Assembly: GCF_001982615.1 (NCBI RefSeq)
Contig: NZ_MLCO01000061.1
Coordinates: 1-35,367, forward strand
Reading direction: 5' to 3'
Source: Teichococcus deserti
GTDB taxonomy: Bacteria > Pseudomonadota > Alphaproteobacteria > Acetobacterales > Acetobacteraceae
DNA: 35,367 nt
Below, one piece after another: positions 10,303-18,503 of the stretch. The translations under genes were made by a program, and so were the position numbers. The notes beneath the pieces are model-generated. The model had not been told where the DNA came from, made no database searches, and saw nothing but the letters and a program-made list of their open reading frames with translations. Position 1 is the stretch's first letter, and each line of letters opens with the position of its first letter.

Positions 10303-12357
10303 ATGGCAGATGAGGCGGCGCCGCTCTTCGCGCCGCTCGACAGCCTGACCCTGGCCGAGGAGAAGCGGAAGCGTCTGGCCCAGGCGGTCGAGGGCGGCCG
10401 GGTGATCGACCTGCTCTTCCACCTGCCGGAGCGCTACCAGGATCGCAGCAATGCGACGCCACGGGAAGGCGAGGTCGCCACCCTGCCCGTCCGCGTGCTC
10501 TCCGTCGTGCCGCCGCGCTCGCCGACCCAGCCCTGGGCGGTGCAATGCGACTCTGCCGAAGGCCCGGTGGACCTGATCTATTTCGGCCGCCGCTCCTGGC
10601 TGGGCGCCTGGCTGGGCCGCACCTATCCCGAGGGCGAGACGCGCCGGGTCTCGGGCAGGATGAAGCGCTTCCGCGATCTGTGGCAGATGGACGCGCCGGA
10701 TTTCGTCGAGCCGCCGGACGCCATCCCATCCCTGCAGCCGATCTGGCCGCTGGTGAAGGGGCTGGCGCAGCGCGACGTCGGCCGCGCCATGGCGGATGCC
10801 GTCGACCGCCTGCCCCGCCTGCCCGAATGGCAGGACGCCACCCTGCTGGCCCGCCGCCGCTGGCGCGGCTTCGGCGAGTCGCTGCAGGCGATCCAGGCGC
10901 CCGAGGTCCTCCCCGACGACACGGCCCGCGACCGGCTGGCCTATGACGAGCTGCTGGCCGGGCAGCTGGCGGTGGGGCTGGTGCGGCGGACGGTGATGGA
11001 GCGGCCGGGCCGCGCGCTGCTCGGCGACGGGCGGCTGCGGCAGGCGGCGCTGGCGGCCTTCGGCCATCCGCCCACCTCGGCCCAGGTCAAGGCGCTGGCC
11101 GAGATCGACCACGACCTGGCGGCGCCGCGGCGGATGCTGCGGCTGCTGCAGGGCGATGTCGGCGCCGGCAAGACGCTGGTCGCCGTGCTGGCCATGCTGC
11201 GCGCCGTCGAGGGCGGCGCCCAGGCCGCCATCATGGCGCCGACCGAGCTGCTGGCCCGGCAACACCTGCGCACCTTCGAGAAGCTCTGCGGCGCGGCCGG
11301 CGTGCCCTGCGCCCTGCTGGCCGGCTCGGTGAAGGGCAAGGAACGGAAACGGGTCCTGGCCGGCCTCGCCGACGGCTCGATCCCGATCGTCATCGGCACC
11401 CATGCGCTGATCGAGGAGGGCGTTGCCTTCCGCGACCTGGGCCTGGCCGTGGTTGACGAGCAGCACCGCTTCGGTGTGGCGCAGCGCCTGGCGCTGACCG
11501 AGAAGGGCACCACCGACGTGCTGGTGATGACCGCGACGCCGATCCCGCGCACCCTCCTGCTGACCCAATGGGGCGAGATGGCGGTCAGCCGGCTGGAGGG
11601 CCGCCCGGCCGGCCGCCAGCCGATCGTCACCCGCATCGTCTCGCGCGAGCGGCGCGACGAACTGGCCGCCCGGCTGCGCGCCGCCTTCGCCCAGGGCCAC
11701 CGCGCCTATTGGGTGGTGCGCGCGGTGGAGGAAGGCGAGCGGCACGACAACGTCGCGGCCGAGAGCACCTTCGCCGAGCTGGCGGCGATCTTCGGCGACA
11801 AGGTCCGCCTCGCCCATGGCGCCCAGAAGCTGGACGTGCGGGAGGCCGCGCTGCAGGACTTCGCCGCCGGCCGCGCCCAGCTGCTGGTCGCCACCACCGT
11901 GGTCGAGGTCGGCGTCGACGTGCCCGAGGCCACCATCATGATCATCGAGCAGGCCGAGCGCTTCGGCCTGGCCGCCCTGCACCAGCTGCGCGGGCGGGTC
12001 GGCCGCGGCCATGCCCAGTCCTTCTGCCTGCTGCTGCCCTCGGCCGAGCTGAACGAATCGGAGCAGCGGCGGCTGGCCGTGCTGCGCGAGACCCAGGACG
12101 GCTTCGTCATCGCCGATGCCGACCTCGATTATCGTGGCGGCGGCGATGCGCTGGGGCTGCGCCAGGCCGGGCGGCTGGGCCGGCGGCTGGCCGACCCGCA
12201 GCGCCATGCCGGGCTGATCCGCATGGCGCACCAGGATGCTTCCCTGCTGCTGGAGAAGGATCCGGACCTCGCCGCCACGCCGCGCGGACGGGCGGCGCGG
12301 CTGCTGCTCGCCATCTTCGGCCATGACCTGTCCCTCGCCCCGCTGGCGGCCGGCTGA
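10303..12357 (+). CDS. recG: ATP-dependent DNA helicase RecG
   Basis: A 684-residue RecG, which remodels stalled replication forks and branch-migrates Holliday junctions. The N-terminal wedge/OB domain (about 1-230, with LLFHLPERYQDR near 38) is followed by an SF2 core. Walker A is GDVGAGKT (about 283), the DEQH box is VVDEQHRFG (about 383), motif III is MTATPIPRTLL, and motif VI is LHQLRGRVGRG. The C-terminal end carries DLDYRGGGDALGLRQAG. The ATG at 10303 is preferred over the in-frame ATG at 10273 because it has GAGAGG at a good distance and gives the normal N-terminus. It is divergent from sdhE-mfd. A hairpin covers its stop codon. Confidence 0.96.
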   Translation: MADEAAPLFAPLDSLTLAEEKRKRLAQAVEGGRVIDLLFHLPERYQDRSNATPREGEVATLPVRVLSVVPPRSPTQPWAVQCDSAEGPVDLIYFGRRSWLGAWLGRTYPEGETRRVSGRMKRFRDLWQMDAPDFVEPPDAIPSLQPIWPLVKGLAQRDVGRAMADAVDRLPRLPEWQDATLLARRRWRGFGESLQAIQAPEVLPDDTARDRLAYDELLAGQLAVGLVRRTVMERPGRALLGDGRLRQAALAAFGHPPTSAQVKALAEIDHDLAAPRRMLRLLQGDVGAGKTLVAVLAMLRAVEGGAQAAIMAPTELLARQHLRTFEKLCGAAGVPCALLAGSVKGKERKRVLAGLADGSIPIVIGTHALIEEGVAFRDLGLAVVDEQHRFGVAQRLALTEKGTTDVLVMTATPIPRTLLLTQWGEMAVSRLEGRPAGRQPIVTRIVSRERRDELAARLRAAFAQGHRAYWVVRAVEEGERHDNVAAESTFAELAAIFGDKVRLAHGAQKLDVREAALQDFAAGRAQLLVATTVVEVGVDVPEATIMIIEQAERFGLAALHQLRGRVGRGHAQSFCLLLPSAELNESEQRRLAVLRETQDGFVIADADLDYRGGGDALGLRQAGRLGRRLADPQRHAGLIRMAHQDASLLLEKDPDLAATPRGRAARLLLAIFGHDLSLAPLAAG

Positions 12358-12364
12358 GCCGGCC
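12348..12364 (+). terminator. Hairpin with the recG stop codon in its loop
   Basis: GGCCGGC (12348-12354) and GCCGGCC (12358-12364) are perfect inverted arms around the TGA stop (12355-12357). No T-run follows. It would fold only once ribosomes leave, and it separates recG from the Gld-type operon. Confidence 0.45.
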
Positions 12365-12430
12365 CTTCGCTGCACGGCCGGGCACGCCCCGCGCAAAAGT
12401 CCGAAACAGCGCCGGGGGTTGCAATGGCCC

Positions 12431-12462
12431 CGGTCGCGTATAAACCCGGTCGCGTATAAACC
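12431..12462 (+). repeat. Tandem 16-bp duplication with two TATAAA boxes before the Gld-type operon
   Basis: CGGTCGCGTATAAACC occurs twice head to tail (12431-12446 and 12447-12462). Each copy holds GTATAAA, a -10-like element (12439-12444 and 12455-12460). The only -35-like match, TTGCAA at 12419-12424, is 14 bases from the first and 30 from the second, so neither pair is ideal. The repeat ends 36 bases before the ATPase start. It is probably the operon promoter region, possibly with two start points. Confidence 0.6.
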
Positions 12463-12498
12463 CGATGCCCGTCCGGAGCCTGCAGGGGGAGTGACCGG

Positions 12499-13227
12499 TT
12501 GTCCGCACTGATCGAGATCGACCGCCTGACCAAGCGTTTCGGCGGCTTCACCGCGGTTGACGACGTGTCCTTCAGCGTCGCCCGCGGCGAGGTGCTGGGC
12601 TTCCTCGGCCCGAACGGCGCCGGCAAGTCGACCACCATGAAGATGCTGGCGGGCTTCGTGACGCCTTCCGCCGGCACCGCGCGGATCTGCGGCCAGGACG
12701 TGGTCGACCGGCCGGTCGCCGCCAAGCGCCAGCTCGGCTACCTGCCGGAAGGCGCGCCGACCTATCCCGAGATGACGGTCGCGGGCTTCCTGGGCTTCGC
12801 CGCCCGGGTCCGCGGCTTCCGCGGGTCCGAGGCCACCGACCGGGTGGCGCGGGCCATGCAGCTGACCACGCTGGACGGCGTCCGGCTGCAGCCGATCGAG
12901 ACGCTGTCCAAGGGCTTCAAGCGCCGCGTCGGCCTGGCCCAGTCGCTGCTGCACGACCCGCCGGTGCTGGTGCTCGACGAGCCGACCGACGGCCTGGACC
13001 CCAACCAGAAGCACGAGGTGCGGCGGCTGATCGAGCAGATGGCGCCCGCGAAGGCCATCGTCATCTCCACCCATATCCTGGAGGAGGTCTCGGCCATCTG
13101 CACGCGCGCCATCATCATCGCCCGCGGCAAGATCCTGGCCGATGCGACACCGGCCGAGCTGTCGCGGCGGGGCCCCTCGCTCGACGCGGTGTTCCGCGAC
13201 CTGACCATGCCGAAGGACGCCGCCTGA
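12499..13227 (+). CDS. ABC transporter ATPase, Gld-type (GldA-like)
   Basis: A 242-residue nucleotide-binding subunit. Walker A is GPNGAGKST (37-45), the signature is LSKGFKRR (136-143), Walker B is VLVLDEP with Glu161, and the switch His is in STHILEE. The start is a TTG at 12499 behind AGGGGGA (12484-12490); a nearby GTG is out of frame and no in-frame ATG precedes the conserved N-terminus. It belongs to the CcmA/GldA group of exporter ATPases. It is the first gene of a run with a permease, a GldG-like protein and a DUF4340 protein; its TGA overlaps the permease ATG by one base. In Bacteroidetes, GldA/F/G act in gliding. Here gliding is unlikely and the cargo is unknown. Confidence 0.92.
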   Translation: MSALIEIDRLTKRFGGFTAVDDVSFSVARGEVLGFLGPNGAGKSTTMKMLAGFVTPSAGTARICGQDVVDRPVAAKRQLGYLPEGAPTYPEMTVAGFLGFAARVRGFRGSEATDRVARAMQLTTLDGVRLQPIETLSKGFKRRVGLAQSLLHDPPVLVLDEPTDGLDPNQKHEVRRLIEQMAPAKAIVISTHILEEVSAICTRAIIIARGKILADATPAELSRRGPSLDAVFRDLTMPKDAA

Positions 13228-13958
13228 TGCGCGCAGCCCTGACCGTCGCGCGGCGCGAGCTGGCCGGCTATTTCGCCACCCCCGTCGCCTATGTCTTCAT
13301 CGTCATCTTCCTGGTGATGTCGGGCGCGCTCACCTTCACGCTGGGCAATTTCTTCGGCCGCGGCACCGCCGACCTGCAGCCCTTCTTCGGCTTCGTGCCC
13401 TGGCTGTTCCTGTTCCTGGTCCCCGCCCTGACCATGCGGCTCTGGGCGGAGGAACGGCGCCTCGGCACCATCGAGCTGCTGCTGACCCTGCCGATCACCC
13501 AGGCCCAGGCGGTGCTGGGCAAGTTCCTGGCGGCCTGGGCTTTTTGTGCGATTGCCCTCGCCCTGACTTTCCCGCTGGTCATCACGGTCAACCTGCTGGG
13601 CAGGCCCGACAATGGCGTGATTGCCGCGGGCTATGCCGGCTGCCTGCTGACGGCGGGCGCCTATCTGGCGGTGGGCGCCGCCATCTCGGCACTGACCAAG
13701 AACCAGGTGATCGCCTTCGTCCTGGCCGTCGCGGTCTGCTTCCTCTTCGCCGCCGCCGGCAGCCCGGTGGTGACCGAGTTCCTCTCGGTGCGGGTGCCGG
13801 TGCTGGCGGAGCTCGCCCGCGGCATCTCCCTCAACGACCGGCTGGGCAATTTCGCCCGCGGCGTGCTGTCGCTGCGCGACCTGGTCTATTTCGCCAGCTT
13901 CATCGGCTTCTGGCTCTTCGCCAATGCCGTGGCCGTCGACCACCGGAAGGCGGACTGA
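13227..13958 (+). CDS. ABC transporter permease, Gld-type (GldF-like)
   Basis: A 243-residue integral membrane protein with about six hydrophobic segments. The first is at YVFIVIFLVMSGALTF (about 21-36) and the last is at LVYFASFIGFWLFANAVAV near the C-terminus. The LRLWAEERRLGTIELLLTLPI-type segment is represented by MRLWAEERRLGTIELL (about 70-85), the ATPase-contacting motif of ABC-2 permeases such as GldF and NosY. Its ATG overlaps the ATPase stop (TGATG), and the next gene starts 3 bases after its stop. A homodimer with two ATPases is the usual assembly in this family. Confidence 0.9.
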   Translation: MRAALTVARRELAGYFATPVAYVFIVIFLVMSGALTFTLGNFFGRGTADLQPFFGFVPWLFLFLVPALTMRLWAEERRLGTIELLLTLPITQAQAVLGKFLAAWAFCAIALALTFPLVITVNLLGRPDNGVIAAGYAGCLLTAGAYLAVGAAISALTKNQVIAFVLAVAVCFLFAAAGSPVVTEFLSVRVPVLAELARGISLNDRLGNFARGVLSLRDLVYFASFIGFWLFANAVAVDHRKAD

Positions 13959-13961
13959 GCC

Positions 13962-15905
13962 ATGAGCCCCTCTCCCACGCCCCGCCGCGCGTCCAACCGG
14001 CTCCTCTATTCGATCGGCGGCCTCGGCGCCGCGCTGGTGCTGGCCGTCTCGGCCAATCTGCTGGCCGACCGGCTGCTGCCGCGGGTCCGCATCGACCTGA
14101 CCGAGCAGCGGCTCTACACCCTGTCCGACGGCACCCGGCAGGTGCTGTCCGGCCTGCAGGACCCGATCACCCTCCGGCTGTTCTATTCCAGCCGCCTCGG
14201 CAGCAGCGTGCCCGTCTATGGCGCCTATGCCGACCGGGTGAAGGAGATGCTGCAGGAATATGCCGCCATGTCGGACGGCAAGCTGCGGCTGGAATATCTC
14301 GACCCCGAGCCCTTCAGCGAGACCGAGGACCGCGCCATGGCGCTGGGCATCCAGGGGGTGCCGGTCGACCAGTCGGGCGAGCAGGTCTATTTCGGCCTGG
14401 CCGGCAGCAACCTGCTCGATGACGAGCGGGTGCTGCCCTTCTTCCAGCCGGACCGCGAGCGCTTCCTCGAATACGACCTGACCCGGCTGGTCTACGAACT
14501 GTCCAACCCGCGCCGTGCCGTCGTCGGCATGCTCAGCGCGCTGCCGATCAACGGCGACCCGCGGGCGATGATGATGCGCGTCCCCGGCGCCGGGCAGCCT
14601 TTCGTCGTCGCCAACCAGCTGCGCCAGTTCTTCACCCTGCGTGACGTGGCGGCCGACGCCCAGGTGATCCCGTCGGAAATGCAGGTGCTGATCGTGGCGC
14701 AGCCGCAGGGCCTGCCCGACACCACCCTCTATGCCATCGACCAGTTCGTCATGCGGGGCGGCAAGCTCTTCGTCATGACCGACCCGCATAGCGAGAGCCA
14801 GGCCAGCCGCCCCGGTCCCACCGGCCAGCCGCCGGCGGAGACCTCCTCCAACCTCGACCGGCTGCTGAATGCCTGGGGCATCGAGACGCCGACCGACAAG
14901 GTGGTGCTGGACCAGCGCGGCGCCTGGCGGGTGCGCGCCAATCCACAGGACCGTCTGCAGGCGGTCGACTACCTCGCCTGGTTCAATGCGACCGACGACT
15001 CGCTGGCGCGCGGCGACGTGGCGACGGCCGACCTGCAGCAGGTCACCTTCGCCTCGGCCGGCCAGGTGCGGCTGCGCGCCGGCGCCGGCATCGAGCTCAC
15101 CCCGCTGGTCACCAGCAGCGACCGCGCCATGCTGGTCGATGCCACAAAGGTGCGGCAGAACCCGAACCCGGCGCAGCTGCTGGCCGGCTTCCGCGGCGAC
15201 GGCAACCGCTATGTGCTGATGGCGCGCGCCCGCGGCATCCTGAAGACCGCCTTCCCCGAAGGCGCGCCCGCCCTGCCCGCCGGCACCGAGCGCCCGGCCG
15301 ATTTCCCGGCGCATACCGCGCAGAGCGACGGCCCGGCCAATCTGGTGATCGCCAATGACAGCGACATCCTGGAGGACCGCTTCTGGGTCCGGGTGCAGGA
15401 TTTCTTCGGCCAGCAGGTGGCGACGCCGCTCAGCGACAATGGCGCGCTGGTGGCGAACCTGACCGACACGCTGGCCGGCGGCGACGCGCTGATCGGGCTG
15501 CGCTCGCGCGGCGAATCGCTGCGGCCCTTCGGCCTGGTCGAGGACATGCGCCGCAGCGCCGAGGCGCAGTACCGCCAGACCGAGCAGGCGCTGACCCAGC
15601 GGCTGGAGGCGACCGAGCGCCGCCTGCGCGAGCTGCGCCAGGGCACCGCTGCCCCGGGCGAGCGCAACCAGAACCAGACGGTCATCACGCCGGAGCAGCG
15701 CGCCGAGATCGACAAGGCCCGCGCCGAGATCGTCGCGACACGCGGTCAGCTGCGCGGCGTGCAGCTGGAGCTGCGGCGTGACATCGAGGCGCTGGAGCGC
15801 AGTCTGCGCATCCTGAACATCGCCGCGGTGCCGGCGCTGCTGACGCTCTTCGCGCTGGGCCTGGCGGTGGTGCGCAACCGCCGCCGCGCCGCGGCGCGCG
15901 CCTGA
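13962..15905 (+). CDS. GldG-like ABC-associated substrate-binding protein
   Basis: A 647-residue protein of the COG3225/PF09822 type (uncharacterised ABC auxiliary component related to GldG and IFT52-like domains). An N-terminal membrane anchor (about 15-36) leads to the family motif RIDLTEQRLYTLSDGTRQVL. The large extracytoplasmic domain includes DPITLRLFYSS and QVYFGLAGSNLLDDE. A coiled coil rich in Glu, Arg and Gln (about 525-615) precedes a C-terminal transmembrane helix (about 618-640) and a basic tail. It is therefore anchored at both ends with the bulk in the periplasm. It follows the permease by 3 bases and the DUF4340 gene by 16, so it is one part of a multi-component transporter. 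Its ligand is unknown. Confidence 0.88.
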   Translation: MSPSPTPRRASNRLLYSIGGLGAALVLAVSANLLADRLLPRVRIDLTEQRLYTLSDGTRQVLSGLQDPITLRLFYSSRLGSSVPVYGAYADRVKEMLQEYAAMSDGKLRLEYLDPEPFSETEDRAMALGIQGVPVDQSGEQVYFGLAGSNLLDDERVLPFFQPDRERFLEYDLTRLVYELSNPRRAVVGMLSALPINGDPRAMMMRVPGAGQPFVVANQLRQFFTLRDVAADAQVIPSEMQVLIVAQPQGLPDTTLYAIDQFVMRGGKLFVMTDPHSESQASRPGPTGQPPAETSSNLDRLLNAWGIETPTDKVVLDQRGAWRVRANPQDRLQAVDYLAWFNATDDSLARGDVATADLQQVTFASAGQVRLRAGAGIELTPLVTSSDRAMLVDATKVRQNPNPAQLLAGFRGDGNRYVLMARARGILKTAFPEGAPALPAGTERPADFPAHTAQSDGPANLVIANDSDILEDRFWVRVQDFFGQQVATPLSDNGALVANLTDTLAGGDALIGLRSRGESLRPFGLVEDMRRSAEAQYRQTEQALTQRLEATERRLRELRQGTAAPGERNQNQTVITPEQRAEIDKARAEIVATRGQLRGVQLELRRDIEALERSLRILNIAAVPALLTLFALGLAVVRNRRRAAARA

Positions 15906-15921
15906 GGCCGAGGGAAAGACG

Positions 15922-16992
15922 ATGGAACGCCGTACCCTCCTGATCCTCGGCGGCAGCGCCGTGGTCGCCGGCGGCGCCGTGCTGGCGCTTGGCCCGGGCG
16001 GGCCGAAGCCGGCCGATACCGGCTCGGCGCCGCTGATGTTCCAGAACCTGGCAGGGCGGCTGGCCGGCGCCATGCGGATCGAGGTGAAGCGCCACGATGC
16101 CAGCCTGGCCGTCGCCCGCAGCCAGGGCGATGCCTGGGTGCTGCCGGAGACCGCCAACTATCCGGTCCGCGCCGAGAAGGTGCGGGAACTGCTGGTCGGG
16201 CTGACCGAGCTGCGGCTGGTCGAGCCGCGCACCGCCAATCCCGAGCTGCTGGAGCGGCTCGGGCTGCAGGATCCGACGGCGGCGGGCTCCACCGCCTCGC
16301 TGCTGCGGGTGCTGGACGGCACCGGCGCGCCGATCGCCGAGCTGGTGGTCGGCCGCCGCCGCGTTCGCACCCAGGGCAACCTGCCTGAAAGCGTCTATGT
16401 CCGCCGCCCGGGCGAGACGCAGTCCTGGCTGGCCGAGGGAAGGCTGCCGCTGGATGCCGATGCGCAGCTCTGGATCGACCGCGACATCGCCAACCTGCCG
16501 CGCGAGCGGGTGCTGAACGTCGCCATCCGCCGGGCCGGCGAGGCACCGCTGGCGCTGACCCGCAGCGACGGGCCGGATGGCCGGCTGCAGATGACGCAGC
16601 CGGCCGAGCATCCGCCGCTGGAGCAGGCCGCACTCGACGCCATCGCCGGCGCCTTCGAGTTCCTGACGCTCACCGACGTGCAGCGCGAGGCCGACATGCC
16701 CGGCGAGGCGCTGGGCGAGGCGCGCTTCACCCTGACCGACAAGCTGGCCATCACCGTCCAGGTGAAGCGGCATGAGGAAGCGGTCTGGCTGAAGCTGGTC
16801 GCCGAGGGCGATGCCGAGGCGGAGCGCTTCAACACCCGCTGGCGTGGCTGGGCCTATCAGGTCGGTGCCTGGAAGCAGAAGGCCTTCGTGCCGACGCTGG
16901 CCGAGCTGCGCATGGCCGAAGCGCCGGCCGCCGCGCCCGCGGGCCCGGCGGCGCCCGAGACCCCTGCCCCGGCAGCCCCCGCCAGCCCGTGA
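15922..16992 (+). CDS. DUF4340 domain protein of the Gld-type transporter
   Basis: A 356-residue protein with an N-terminal signal anchor (MERRTLLILGGSAVVAGGAVL). DUF4340 repeats follow: EVKRHDASLAVARSQGDAWVLP (about 52), YPVRAEKVRELLVGLTELRLVEPRT (about 75-99), VYVRRPGETQSWLAEG and WIDRDIANLP. The C-terminus is an Ala/Pro-rich tail (about 330-356). DUF4340 proteins are found beside GldG-like genes in many proteobacteria and are presumed periplasmic partners. Its stop overlaps the GTG of the NUDIX gene by 4 bp. Confidence 0.85.
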   Translation: MERRTLLILGGSAVVAGGAVLALGPGGPKPADTGSAPLMFQNLAGRLAGAMRIEVKRHDASLAVARSQGDAWVLPETANYPVRAEKVRELLVGLTELRLVEPRTANPELLERLGLQDPTAAGSTASLLRVLDGTGAPIAELVVGRRRVRTQGNLPESVYVRRPGETQSWLAEGRLPLDADAQLWIDRDIANLPRERVLNVAIRRAGEAPLALTRSDGPDGRLQMTQPAEHPPLEQAALDAIAGAFEFLTLTDVQREADMPGEALGEARFTLTDKLAITVQVKRHEEAVWLKLVAEGDAEAERFNTRWRGWAYQVGAWKQKAFVPTLAELRMAEAPAAAPAGPAAPETPAPAAPASP

Positions 16993-17435
16993 GCGCCGGA
17001 AGAGAATATCCGGACCGCCCCTGGGTGGGGATCGGCGTCGTCGCCCTGCGCGGCGACGACGTGCTGCTGGTGAAGCGCGGCCGGCCGCCGAGGCAGGGCG
17101 AATGGTCGATCCCCGGCGGCGCCCAGCAGCTGGGCGAGACCGCCGAGGAGGCCGCCCGCCGCGAGCTGCGCGAGGAGGCCGGCATCGAGGTCGGCCCGCT
17201 CTCGCTCGCCGTGGTGGTGGATGCGCTGAACCGGGACGAGGCCGGCCGCCTCCGCTTCCACTACACGATCATCGACTTCGCCGGGGAATGGCTGTCCGGC
17301 GAGCCGGCAGCCGCCGACGATGTCGACGACGCCCGCTGGTTCTCGCCGGCGGAACTGGCAGAACTGCCGCTCTGGCCCGAGGCGCTGCGGGCCATCGCCG
17401 AGGCCCGCCGCCAGATCCGGCTGCATCAGGCGTAG
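16989..17435 (+). CDS. NUDIX hydrolase (ADP-ribose pyrophosphatase-like)
   Basis: A 148-residue protein with a complete Nudix box from Gly44: G-x5-E50-x7-R58-E59-L-x-E62-E63-x-G65-I. The start is GTG at 16989, overlapping the DUF4340 stop (GTGA), so it is translationally coupled to the transporter genes. PRQGEWSIPGG before the box and the overall size resemble MutT/ADP-ribose pyrophosphatase-type enzymes that cleave a nucleoside diphosphate linked to X. The substrate cannot be fixed. A functional link with the transporter is possible but may be only operon packing. The 3' end overlaps the convergent msrP end by 10 bp. Confidence 0.92.
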   Translation: MSAGREYPDRPWVGIGVVALRGDDVLLVKRGRPPRQGEWSIPGGAQQLGETAEEAARRELREEAGIEVGPLSLAVVVDALNRDEAGRLRFHYTIIDFAGEWLSGEPAAADDVDDARWFSPAELAELPLWPEALRAIAEARRQIRLHQA

Positions 17436-18373
17436 AGCCGCTCGCCCTGAAGGCCGGTGTAGAGCCCGGCGACGAACTCGCCATAGCCGTTGAACAGCTT
17501 GGTCGGCACACGCTCGTTGCTGCCGAGCAGCCGCTCGCTGGCCTGGCTCCAGCGCGGATGTGGCACCTCCGGGTTCACATTGGCCCAGAAGCCGTACTCG
17601 GCCTCCTGCAGCTTCTCCCAGTAGCCGACCGGGCGCTGCTCGACGAAGCGGATGCGGCTGATCGACTTGCTGCTCTTGAAGCCGTATTTCCAGGGAAACA
17701 GGATGCGCATCGGCCCGCCATTCTGCGCCGGCACCGGCTTGCCGAACAGGCCGACGGCCATGAAGCAGAGCTCGTTGTTGGCCTCGGCGATGGTGCAGCC
17801 GTCGCTATAGGGCCAAGGATACCAGCTCTGCCGCAGCCCGGGCATGGTGGCGCGGTCGGCCAACGTCTCGAAGACCACGTATTTCGCGCTGCCCAGGGGT
17901 GCCGCGATCTTCATCAGCTGCGCGACAGGGAAACCGGTCCAGGGCGCGGTCATCGCCCAGGCCTCGACGCAGCGGTGCCGCAGCACCCGCTCCTCCAGGG
18001 TGACCTGCTTCAGCAGCCCGTCCAGGTCGAGCTCCATCGGCTTCTCGACCAATCCCTCGATCTTCACCGTCCAGGGCTTCATCGGCAAGCGCTGCGCCGC
18101 GGCCGAGATGCTCTTGCTGCTGCCGAACTCGTAGTAGTTGTTGTAGCTGGTGACGTCGCGCTCCGGCGAGAGGTCGCGGCCGGGGACGAAGCGGTCGTTG
18201 CGGGCGGCGGACATGGCACCCTGGGCCAGGGCTGCTGTCGCTGGCAGGCCCAGAGCGCCGCCGATCAGCCCGCCCAGGCCGAGCTGCAGCCCGCGCCTCC
18301 GGCCGAGCACCAGATGCTCCGGTGACGCCGCGGATTCCGGCAGTTCCCAGCCGCGTGGAATGCGGATCGGCAT
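17426..18373 (-). CDS. msrP: Protein-methionine-sulfoxide reductase catalytic subunit MsrP (YedY)
   Basis: A 315-residue periplasmic molybdoenzyme of the sulfite-oxidase fold that repairs oxidised methionines in envelope proteins. A Tat signal is visible (RRRGLQLG at 25-32, then a mild hydrophobic stretch ending LPATAALA at about 50). The molybdenum ligand is Cys135 in LRHRCVEAWAMTAPWTGFP. Other family motifs are SYNNYYEFGSSKS and GPMRILFPWKYGFKSSKSI. The ATG at 18373, with AGGGAG upstream, is preferred over an in-frame ATG at 18442. The heme membrane partner MsrQ, which usually supplies electrons and is often adjacent, is not in the window. The 3' end overlaps the NUDIX gene. Confidence 0.95.
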   Translation of the reverse strand: MPIRIPRGWELPESAASPEHLVLGRRRGLQLGLGGLIGGALGLPATAALAQGAMSAARNDRFVPGRDLSPERDVTSYNNYYEFGSSKSISAAAQRLPMKPWTVKIEGLVEKPMELDLDGLLKQVTLEERVLRHRCVEAWAMTAPWTGFPVAQLMKIAAPLGSAKYVVFETLADRATMPGLRQSWYPWPYSDGCTIAEANNELCFMAVGLFGKPVPAQNGGPMRILFPWKYGFKSSKSISRIRFVEQRPVGYWEKLQEAEYGFWANVNPEVPHPRWSQASERLLGSNERVPTKLFNGYGEFVAGLYTGLQGERLYA

Positions 18374-18503
18374 GGCCTCGCTCTCCCTGATCGCCCGCTG
18401 CATGTGGGGCGGCGCCGGCTTCCGGCCAGTCCCCGGCAGCATACATCCGGTCTCGGCGGGTTACGACGCGTATCGGGTGTCGGAAGGTTTCAGGCGCCTC
18501 GGA

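Noticed and set aside
10285-13074. A 929-residue minus-strand frame over recG and the ATPase gene
   Set aside because: It is a shadow of recG; the residues reflect reversed GC-rich codons, with no ribosome site and no motif.
12762-16157. A 1131-residue stop-free frame on the minus strand across the Gld-type operon
   Set aside because: It is antisense to well-recognised ABC transporter genes, is made of low-complexity Arg/Gly/Ala/His residues and shows no domain. It is a by-product of GC-rich third positions.
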